From Methanomassiliicoccales archaeon UBA280 (GTDB lineage Archaea > Thermoplasmatota > Thermoplasmata > SG8-5), in assembly GCA_002499085.1 (NCBI GenBank), contig DAKD01000010.1:1-31900 (forward strand): a stretch of 31,900 nt of DNA. Direction: 5' to 3'. The notes below the pieces were generated by a model. The model was given only the letters and a program-made list of their open reading frames with translations. It did no database searches and had not been told where the DNA came from. Positions 16,867-23,025 of the stretch are shown piece by piece (the first letter of the stretch is position 1; every line of letters begins with the position of its first letter). The position numbers and the translations under genes were made by a program.

Positions 16867-17663
16867 CCCCTCCCTTTCCGGGCATGGCGCCTCTCGTACC
16901 AGGTGGCAAATTTCCAGGCGCCGAGGAACATTGTCGGGTATACAACAAGGCTCACGAGCCCGTCCACGATGTAATGCTCCCCGAGATACAGTATCGTGAA
17001 CCAGAAGGCTATGAAGAAGCCCAGCGCCATCCACTGGGCCCACTTGATCTTCCTCAGCCATCCCGCGAGGAACAGAATGACAGGCGCGCCCACATGGCCG
17101 CTCGGGATTGCACCGTACTTTATTCCGATCATGCTCTCCGAGAGGGGAAACACCTCGTACCTAATGAAATCAACGCCGTTGCCCGGTATCCTTATCGGGG
17201 AGGCGCAGCCTATGGCCAGCTGCAGCGTCCCCTGGGCAATCCAGCAGGCAAGGAACCCGAGCGCCAGCTTCCACATCTTCCTCTCGGATGCGAAGGCCAT
17301 GCCCCAGAAGAACATGTAAAGCAAAGCCATTCCGTAAACGTAGAAATACGAGCAGAAGGCATCCAGCGCATCGAACCTGAACTGCTGGAGGAACAGGTTC
17401 GGAGCCACTGAGAACAGGGGTCCGTGATAGTAGTTCGGAGTCTCGACGAAATTGTACTGATAGAGGAAGTAGAACCCTGCCCAGGCGAATATCAGGGCCA
17501 TCACCGCCGCATTCCTGGCAGTGAAGATATCAATGCTCAGCTCCTTTTTCCTCAGCGCCGCCTCGGCCTCGCGCTTTGGCTTGAGGAACAGCCAGATTCT
17601 TGTGAATGTTCTGGTGAACACATTCCTCTCGCGCTCGAATGTGAATAGATCCTTCAGCTTCAC
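16860..17663 (-). CDS. PAP2-superfamily membrane enzyme (Aur1/inositolphosphotransferase-like)
   Basis: 267 residues from a GTG whose bases overlap the UPF0104 stop (GTGA). A cytoplasmic N-terminus is followed by about six membrane segments. PAP2 core motifs are visible: IPSGH at about 186-190 and GEHYIVDG with His230 and Asp234; the first motif is degenerate. The arrangement resembles the Aur1/inositolphosphotransferase branch more than soluble acid phosphatases. Sandwiched between UPF0104 and AIPS with overlapping ends, it is a good candidate to dephosphorylate archaetidylinositol phosphate or to transfer phosphoinositol. The family is seen directly; the substrate is inferred. Confidence 0.85.
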   Translation of the reverse strand: MKLKDLFTFERERNVFTRTFTRIWLFLKPKREAEAALRKKELSIDIFTARNAAVMALIFAWAGFYFLYQYNFVETPNYYHGPLFSVAPNLFLQQFRFDALDAFCSYFYVYGMALLYMFFWGMAFASERKMWKLALGFLACWIAQGTLQLAIGCASPIRIPGNGVDFIRYEVFPLSESMIGIKYGAIPSGHVGAPVILFLAGWLRKIKWAQWMALGFFIAFWFTILYLGEHYIVDGLVSLVVYPTMFLGAWKFATWYERRHARKGRGC

Positions 17664-18667
17664 TGGCCCACCGTTCCCGAGCTGTCAGTGCCCTGCTCGT
17701 CCGTCCGCAAATCGTCGCCGATGTATTTGGCGGTGTAGTATTTCAGGGCTATGATGCCCAGCAGCAGCCCGAACCACAGCGTCAGTATCCTGTACATGAG
17801 TATCGCGGCGACCGAGATTCCCGCATCCTGGCCGGCCATGAGCAGGAGTGCCAGCATTCCCCCCTCCTCGGCGCCTATGCCTCCGGGCAATTGGCTTATC
17901 ACGCCCAGCACGGTGGGGAATGCGAAGATGAACATGGTCTCCAGCATGCCCAGCTCCATGCCCAGCCCCGTAAGTATCAGGTAGAAGGCGAGCCACTGCA
18001 CGGCCCAGGACAGGAAACCGATGCCGCTCGCTATTACGAGTGATCCGGGGCTGAGAAGCGAATAAATCGATTTATAGGCCTTTCCCAGAGGCTCCTGCAG
18101 CTTCTTCCTCACCGAGCCCCTGCCCAGCCAGGCAATGCCCCTCCTGCACAGCCTCCTGGAGCGCATTATGCCGATGAAGACCGCAAGGAAACCTACCACG
18201 AAGAGTGTTGTGCCGATGTAGTACATGTTGCCCTCGAACAGAGCCAGCGCGAAGCCGGCTATGACGATCAGAACAAGCATGCCTATCAGGTCAGTCAGCC
18301 TCTCAACTATGACTATCGGGAAGCTGGAGCTTATCGGCACCCTGTGACGCGCCTTCACGAGCCCGACCTTGATGGCCCCGCTCAGCATCATGGGCGTAAT
18401 GAGCATGGAAAGCCCGGAAAAGTAAAGCCACTGGCCCTCCCCGGGTCTGATGCGCACTTTGATCCTGCGGAGGTAATAGTTCCACCTGAACCCCCTGATG
18501 AGATAGGCCGCGAAGACCAGGGCCAGAACCAGCGGTATGGAGAGGGGGTCCAGCTCCGCCATGGCCGAGTAAACCCTGTCCGCGCCCGTGAACAGGACGA
18601 AGAACAGGTAGAACAGCACGCTGATGATTATCACGGCGACTATCCAATTGATCACTCTCTTGTTCAT
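17660..18667 (-). CDS. UPF0104 / lysylphosphatidylglycerol synthase TM-region (AglD-like) membrane protein
   Basis: 335 residues from the ATG at 18667, chosen for GAGAGG six bases upstream. About eight membrane segments are visible, with the family signatures AAYLIRGFRWNYYLRR, FSGLSMLITPMMLSGAIKVGL, VIVERLTDLIGML and ISQLPGGIGAEEGGM. The family is implicated in moving or flipping lipids and lipid-linked sugars and includes archaeal AglD relatives; no reaction is certain. It opens the inositol-lipid gene set and overlaps PAP2 by four bases. A role in handling inositol archaeols is inferred. Confidence 0.88.
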   Translation of the reverse strand: MNKRVINWIVAVIIISVLFYLFFVLFTGADRVYSAMAELDPLSIPLVLALVFAAYLIRGFRWNYYLRRIKVRIRPGEGQWLYFSGLSMLITPMMLSGAIKVGLVKARHRVPISSSFPIVIVERLTDLIGMLVLIVIAGFALALFEGNMYYIGTTLFVVGFLAVFIGIMRSRRLCRRGIAWLGRGSVRKKLQEPLGKAYKSIYSLLSPGSLVIASGIGFLSWAVQWLAFYLILTGLGMELGMLETMFIFAFPTVLGVISQLPGGIGAEEGGMLALLLMAGQDAGISVAAILMYRILTLWFGLLLGIIALKYYTAKYIGDDLRTDEQGTDSSGTVGQ

Positions 18668-18723
18668 TCCGCGCCTCTCGCCGGCGAACCGCACCGGCCC
18701 ATCATGTCTGGAAAGGCTGATAC

Positions 18724-18731
18724 AATATAAA
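18724..18731 (-). promoter_or_regulatory. TATA-like promoter of the UPF0104-PAP2-AIPS unit
   Basis: On the - strand TTTATATT, in an AT-rich patch, predicts a start near 18703 and a leader of about 36 bases with the GAGAGG site at 18674-18679. Confidence 0.5.
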
Positions 18732-18765
18732 TTTAACCAAGCCGATAAAAACGTCCCTACCGTCG

Positions 18766-20163
18766 CTAGCTGAGCTGCTGGCCCACCATGTCGTCCGCAA
18801 GTGCCAGGAACTCATCGGCCTTCTCGGGCGGTACAGTCGCGCCTGCCGCGATGTTGTGTCCTCCCCCGACCCCGCCGACCTTGTCGGCTGCGAGGCGCAT
18901 GACCTCCGAGAGGTCCAGGCCGGCACTGACCAGCGCCTTGGTGCCCCTCCCCGAGACCTTGACACCGTCATCGGCCAGGGCCAGCGCGAAAATGGGCTTC
19001 CTGTCGTTTATTCGGCCCGAGCCGAACAGCATTCCCGCGACAGTTCCGACGATGGTGTCCCTGACCATGTCGCCGACATGCACGAACTGGATGTTCTGGA
19101 GCTGGGTTATGCCAATCTCCTCCATTATCTTCATGGAGTCGATGAGCTGCCTCCTGTGGCCCTTCCTGAGCCCGAAAGCCAGGTCCAGGGCCTCGTCCCG
19201 ATCTCCCTTGCATACCTTCAGCCCAAGCTCGGGAGCGTCGTAGCGCCCGCACGAGTTCAGCAGGGTCGCGAACTCCTTCGCCTCATGGAGCTCGGTGCCT
19301 TTCTTCTCCATGGGGAATGTGTACACCTCGCCCATGAACTCCTCCCTGGATACAAGCCTGGAAAGCGCGGCGACGACAGCCCGCTTCTCGGATTTCTTCA
19401 TGTCGGACCAGGGGCGCCAGCTCTCCCCCTTCTTCAGGTTTATCCCGAGGCCCATGAAGAAATCCATGCTGCCCTGGTAATTGTCAGTTATCCCGTCCAG
19501 ATTCAGGTCGCTGGCATATTGCAGCATCTTCCACACCGGCCTTGTCTCGCGCCCGAACAGGTTGACATCCTCCTCTATCTCGAGGACTCCCATATCCTCG
19601 CCGTCAATGAGAATCTCACGGTTTGTCCCGGTCAGCCTGCCCCCATCCCTGTCCTGCATGTCGCCGACCGCGCCCACGACTGCCAGGTATGCAAGCTTCC
19701 TCAGTTCCGGGTCAAGCGCCTTGGCCACGAGATAGGCACAGCCTGCGCCGCTGATGTCCCTGCTGCCGTCCCGGCCGGAGAAGTGGGGATTCACTTGGAT
19801 GAAGCCATTGCGCGGCGCATCGTCGAAATCGAAAAGCGTTCTCCTGCCGCCCGCGGGTCTGGGCCTCTCCTCCGAAGGCCTGTGATGGTCGGATATGACG
19901 CCGGAAAGCCCGCTGAGCATTTCCATCGACCCGCTGCCAAGGTCTGTGAACCACACTGTCTCCGGCTTCCTGGCGCGTATCCCGGAGACGAAAGCTTCGT
20001 CCATCTTCTTCGTGAAAACAGTCTCGTGCTTCATGCCGATATGGTCCAGTGCGGTTGATGCAACCGCAGCAGCGGAGATGCCGTCGGCGTCGATGTGGCT
20101 GACCACCAAAACGCTGCCCGAGCCTCTCAGCCGCTCCGCCGCCCCTGTCGCCGCTTCTTTCAC
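18766..20163 (-). CDS. DHH-family phosphoesterase, archaeal RecJ/GAN-like exonuclease
   Basis: 465 residues from a GTG at 20163. DHH motifs in order: SHIDADG (22-28), DLGSG (from Asp74), SDHHRP (DHH 92-94), AVVGAVGDMQD, and the DHHA1 motif GGVGGGHNIAAG (GGGHN 433-437). Length and motif order match archaeal RecJ-like proteins, which are Mn2+-dependent single-strand nucleases; the GAN branch associates with GINS at the fork. A replication or repair role is therefore likely, though the exact subgroup needs a tree. The putative promoter sits so that the transcript begins on the GTG, i.e. leaderless. Confidence 0.92.
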   Translation of the reverse strand: MKEAATGAAERLRGSGSVLVVSHIDADGISAAAVASTALDHIGMKHETVFTKKMDEAFVSGIRARKPETVWFTDLGSGSMEMLSGLSGVISDHHRPSEERPRPAGGRRTLFDFDDAPRNGFIQVNPHFSGRDGSRDISGAGCAYLVAKALDPELRKLAYLAVVGAVGDMQDRDGGRLTGTNREILIDGEDMGVLEIEEDVNLFGRETRPVWKMLQYASDLNLDGITDNYQGSMDFFMGLGINLKKGESWRPWSDMKKSEKRAVVAALSRLVSREEFMGEVYTFPMEKKGTELHEAKEFATLLNSCGRYDAPELGLKVCKGDRDEALDLAFGLRKGHRRQLIDSMKIMEEIGITQLQNIQFVHVGDMVRDTIVGTVAGMLFGSGRINDRKPIFALALADDGVKVSGRGTKALVSAGLDLSEVMRLAADKVGGVGGGHNIAAGATVPPEKADEFLALADDMVGQQLS

Positions 20164-20184
20164 GGAGGATGATTGCAGAACCGG

Positions 20185-20190
20185 TTAAAA
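20185..20190 (-). promoter_or_regulatory. TATA-like promoter of the DHH gene (leaderless)
   Basis: TTTTAA on the - strand lies about 25 bases from the GTG at 20163, so the predicted transcript starts at the codon itself. Confidence 0.4.
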
Positions 20191-20211
20191 TGCATGCGCC
20201 CCGTGTGAAAC

Positions 20212-20220
20212 TTCTTATAC
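20212..20220 (+). promoter_or_regulatory. BRE/TATA promoter of ribK (leaderless)
   Basis: TTCTTATAC preceded by GTGAAAC (BRE-like) lies about 25 bases before the ATG at 20242, predicting a leaderless transcript. It is divergent from the DHH promoter within an interval of about 80 bases. Confidence 0.55.
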
Positions 20221-20241
20221 AGCCAACGGAATGAGGCGGGG

Positions 20242-20901
20242 ATGAGCTTCACCATAGCCACCCTGAAGGCATTGGCCCTCAGGGGCGCGGGCCGCCAGTA
20301 CATCTCAGTCTCCACGAGGGAGCTGGGGAAGGAACTGGGCGTGAGCCAGCAGACAGCCTCGAATCGGCTCATAGCGCTCGCAGAGTCGGACCTCATCAAG
20401 AGGCGCAGGGGCACGCACAGTCAGTACATTTTCGTCACCAAGACGGGCATGGGCATGCTCAGGCGAGAGCTCGCTGACTACCAGAGGATATTCTCAGAAC
20501 CCAAGCCGATCGCCCTCCGCGGCACAGTGTCGAGCGGCATCGGGGAAGGCCAGTACTACCTGAACAAGCCCGGGTACAGGGACCAGATCGTCGAGAAACT
20601 GGGATTCGCTCCTTTCCAGGGCACGCTCAACCTCAAAATGACCGAAGAGGAGATGGCCAAACTGGATCAGGTCCAGGCCGCATCAAGGGTGCAGATCGGC
20701 AGCTTCAAAGCCGACGGCCGCACGTACGGCGAGGCCGAGTGCATCGGCATCACGATAAGGGGCATAGGGTGCGCGATAGTCCTGCCGAAACGGTCGCATC
20801 ACACCGACGTCCTGGAGATAATCTCCGCGACTCACCTGAGGAAAACCCTCGGCCTGAACGACGGGGACATTGTGGAAATATTGATTAAACCTGAGCCATA
20901 G
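20242..20901 (+). CDS. ribK: CTP-dependent riboflavin kinase with N-terminal winged helix
   Basis: 219 residues. Residues 1-75 form a winged helix-turn-helix (STRELGKELGVSQQTASNRL). Residues about 90-219 are the archaeal riboflavin kinase barrel, with GTVSSGIGEGQYYL, PFQGTLNLKM and KRSHHTDVLEIIS. The family makes FMN from riboflavin using CTP, unlike bacterial and eukaryotic ATP enzymes. The fused DNA-binding domain suggests that the enzyme also senses and regulates, a known architecture in euryarchaea. It probably recognises its own or flavin-related promoters, which is inference. Confidence 0.95.
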   Translation: MSFTIATLKALALRGAGRQYISVSTRELGKELGVSQQTASNRLIALAESDLIKRRRGTHSQYIFVTKTGMGMLRRELADYQRIFSEPKPIALRGTVSSGIGEGQYYLNKPGYRDQIVEKLGFAPFQGTLNLKMTEEEMAKLDQVQAASRVQIGSFKADGRTYGEAECIGITIRGIGCAIVLPKRSHHTDVLEIISATHLRKTLGLNDGDIVEILIKPEP

Positions 20902-20943
20902 CCAGCACATCGGGAAAAATACTTTCGGCAAACCCATCTTCGC

Positions 20944-20951
20944 TTTTATAT
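20944..20951 (+). promoter_or_regulatory. TATA promoter of the small ATA-start gene
   Basis: TTTTATAT predicts a start near 20971-20973. It overlaps the ATG at 20950, so that ATG cannot be on the transcript. Confidence 0.6.
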
Positions 20952-20970
20952 GCATCGTCCGCTTAGTGAG

Positions 20971-21012
20971 GTTTGTCGCCGGACACCGTTGCCGGCGGCG
21001 GAACAGACAAAC
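20971..21012 (+). promoter_or_regulatory. 5' leader hairpin abutting the Shine-Dalgarno site
   Basis: GTTTGTC (20971-20977) pairs perfectly with GACAAAC (21006-21012), and GCCGG (20978-20982) with CCGGC (20992-20996). The stem begins at the predicted transcription start and ends one base before GGAGGTGA. It could protect the 5' end or gate ribosome access. Confidence 0.6.
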
Positions 21013-21020
21013 GGAGGTGA
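21013..21020 (+). promoter_or_regulatory. Strong Shine-Dalgarno site in front of an ATA codon
   Basis: GGAGGTGA stands four bases before ATA (21025-21027). No ATG, GTG or TTG lies at a proper distance in this frame. Confidence 0.7.
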
Positions 21021-21024
21021 AACA

Positions 21025-21246
21025 ATAGCAACAAAATCGCAGCTGATAGGCTACGTGAGGAAGAGCAAGAGCGGCGGTGCCCTGAGAATGAGCATCGATG
21101 CCGAGGCGTTTTCCAACGCCGTGAAGTACGCGGGCAACGACGGACGCCAGTTCGTCAGCCTGATAGCCAATGCCGACAAGGTCGGCCAGATACTGCACGG
21201 AGAGCGCGAGGTCACCAGCCTCTGCCAGTTTATCGACGAAGAATAA
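21025..21246 (+). CDS. Small conserved-looking protein, apparent ATA start, unknown function
   Basis: 73 residues if translation starts at the ATA placed by GGAGGTGA (reading ATKSQLIGYVRKSKSGGAL after the first residue). The frame is open back to an ATG at 20950, but that ATG lies inside the TATA box, and the intervening sequence is a hairpin leader. Composition is protein-like and soluble: mixed alpha/beta, basic at the N-terminus, acidic at the end (CQFIDEE). I do not recognise the family. Other starts (GTG at 21055, ATG inside) would truncate the fold and sit too far from the Shine-Dalgarno. A terminator-like hairpin follows. Confidence 0.7.
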   Translation: MATKSQLIGYVRKSKSGGALRMSIDAEAFSNAVKYAGNDGRQFVSLIANADKVGQILHGEREVTSLCQFIDEE

Positions 21247-21275
21247 GTTGGGAATCTTTCTTCAAGATATCCAAT

Positions 21276-21297
21276 GGAACGGCCGCAGGGCCGTTCC
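21276..21297. terminator. Hairpin between convergent genes (probable bidirectional terminator)
   Basis: GGAACGGCC and GGCCGTTCC form a perfect 9-bp stem with a GCAG loop, followed on the + strand by a pyrimidine run (CCCTTTCCC). It lies between the small gene stop (21246) and the gltX stop (21306). Confidence 0.65.
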
Positions 21298-21305
21298 CCC
21301 TTTCC

Positions 21306-22988
21306 CTATTTATGCAAGAAGAAGGCAATGAGATTGCCGTTATTCAGGGAATCCAGCTTCGCGAACCCGAACCTCTCGAATTGCACGGCCTTGCCCAGGT
21401 GGGCAAGGGCTGCCTTCTCCGCCCTTCCCGGGACACTCGTGCCGTCGGGCTTCATGACGCTGGCCGGAACAGAGTCCGGGCCTGCCCATTGCACTATCTT
21501 TGCGCCTGTTTTCAGCACTGCAAGGTCGTTCCCGATATGCCTCAGGCTCTCGCCGGAAACCTCGAAGTTCCCAAGGTCCTTGAGCCTCAGCACCGCGCCG
21601 TCGGCCAGGCCTTCGAGGTCGTCCCCGGGCACAAACACCATCGAGTCCTTATCGATAGCACAGTCCCTGGTGCCTAGTTCCGGCCTCTCCGGGTGGAGCG
21701 GGGCCTTGGAGCGGAGGGTCTCGGAAGCCGAGATGCGCATCCCCACAGGCTCGGGAACGAAGAACAGTCTGACAGCATCCGGGTCGATGAGTTCCCTGTT
21801 CATCGCATAGAGATTGTCCCATGAGAACTGAATGTCCACGCCTTTTGTGCCCACGTCCTTCCAGTACTGGCGTATCGCTCCCGGGTGGAACCCCCTCCTG
21901 GCGAGTGCGGCGACAGTGCCCAGCCGGCAGTCGTCCCAGCCCGAATATTCCCCTTCGGCTATCGCGGCCTTTATCTGGCGCGTGCTGAGCACCGTGTCCT
22001 CGATGGATACCCAGCCGTAATGAAGGAACACGGGCTGCTTCCAGCCCATGTGCTCGTATACGTAAACCTGGCGCAGGGTGTTGTTGAGATGGTCCTTGCC
22101 CCGGAGCACATGCGTCATGCCCATGAGATGGTCATCCACGGCGACTGAGAAATTGTAAAGAGGATACACCCTGTATTTTGTGCCGGTCAGCGGGTGCGGC
22201 TCATCGACCATGCGCATGGCCACAAAGTCCCGCACCGCAGGGTTCGGATGCTTCAGGTCAGTCTTGACAACCATGGAAATCTCATGGGCCTGGAACTCCC
22301 CGGCCAGCATACGCCTCCACAGGCCGACGTTGATGTCCGGCGCTGTGTTCCTGTGCGGACATTCCTGCGACCCGTCCTTGAGCTTGCGCCATTCCTCCTC
22401 GGGGCATGAGCACATGTAGCCCTTGCCCAGGGCCAGTATCCTCTCCGCATGCTCGTAATATATCTCGAACCTGGAGCTCTGGTTCACGACCTCGTGGTAC
22501 TTCACGCCCAGCCAGTCCAGGTCCTCGCATATCATCCTGTAACCGTCCGGGTATACGGTCGGAGGGTTCGTGTCCTCCATGCGCACTATAAGTTTCCCGC
22601 CGTAGCGCTTCACGTACTCGTCGTTGAGGATGGCCATCCTGGTGTGGCCTATGTGCAGCGGTCCGGACGGATTCGGGGCCAGGCGCATGATAACGCCTCC
22701 GTCGGCATTCTCGAGAGGGGGAAGTTCTCTCACCAGCTCCTCTTTCTTCCTCTTGACCAGGAGCTCGGGCGCCAGCTTCTCCAGCTCAGCCTTCTGCGCT
22801 TCGACATCCATCCCATTGACCTGGGCGATCGCAGCCCGCGCAGCCTCCGACACTTCCCTGGCCCTGGATTTGAACCCGGGCAGCTCGTTCATTATGCGGC
22901 CTATTACAGCGCCTGGGCTGGCCTTTCCGCCGTATTCCAGCGCGTTCTGGAGGGCGAATTTCCTTGCAGCGGTCTCGAGTTCCTGCAT
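21306..22988 (-). CDS. gltX: Glutamyl-tRNA synthetase, archaeal type
   Basis: 560 residues from the ATG at 22988; upstream frame is excluded because it overlaps the promoter and the STAND gene's end. The class I HIGH signature is in PNPSGPLHIGHTRMA (112-115). The KMSKS loop is the archaeal variant, here DTVLSTRQIKAA. A probable zinc site lies in CSCPEEEW and QECPHR. An archaeal beta-barrel anticodon-binding half follows. Archaeal enzymes of this type charge tRNA-Glu and, in many species, tRNA-Gln for GatDE. The promoter implies a leaderless or nearly leaderless mRNA. Confidence 0.96.
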   Translation of the reverse strand: MQELETAARKFALQNALEYGGKASPGAVIGRIMNELPGFKSRAREVSEAARAAIAQVNGMDVEAQKAELEKLAPELLVKRKKEELVRELPPLENADGGVIMRLAPNPSGPLHIGHTRMAILNDEYVKRYGGKLIVRMEDTNPPTVYPDGYRMICEDLDWLGVKYHEVVNQSSRFEIYYEHAERILALGKGYMCSCPEEEWRKLKDGSQECPHRNTAPDINVGLWRRMLAGEFQAHEISMVVKTDLKHPNPAVRDFVAMRMVDEPHPLTGTKYRVYPLYNFSVAVDDHLMGMTHVLRGKDHLNNTLRQVYVYEHMGWKQPVFLHYGWVSIEDTVLSTRQIKAAIAEGEYSGWDDCRLGTVAALARRGFHPGAIRQYWKDVGTKGVDIQFSWDNLYAMNRELIDPDAVRLFFVPEPVGMRISASETLRSKAPLHPERPELGTRDCAIDKDSMVFVPGDDLEGLADGAVLRLKDLGNFEVSGESLRHIGNDLAVLKTGAKIVQWAGPDSVPASVMKPDGTSVPGRAEKAALAHLGKAVQFERFGFAKLDSLNNGNLIAFFLHK

Positions 22989-23010
22989 CGCTGCTGGATT
23001 ATTGACAGGG

Positions 23011-23018
23011 TATAAAAG
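23011..23018 (-). promoter_or_regulatory. TATA promoter of gltX (leaderless)
   Basis: CTTTTATA on the - strand is about 25 bases before the ATG at 22988. It lies right at the start of the region left by the upstream gene, whose stop is at 23026. Confidence 0.6.
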
Positions 23019-23025
23019 AATTGGT

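Noticed and set aside
20950..21024. ATG at 20950 as start of the small gene
   Set aside because: It lies inside the TATA box and the following bases form the leader hairpin.
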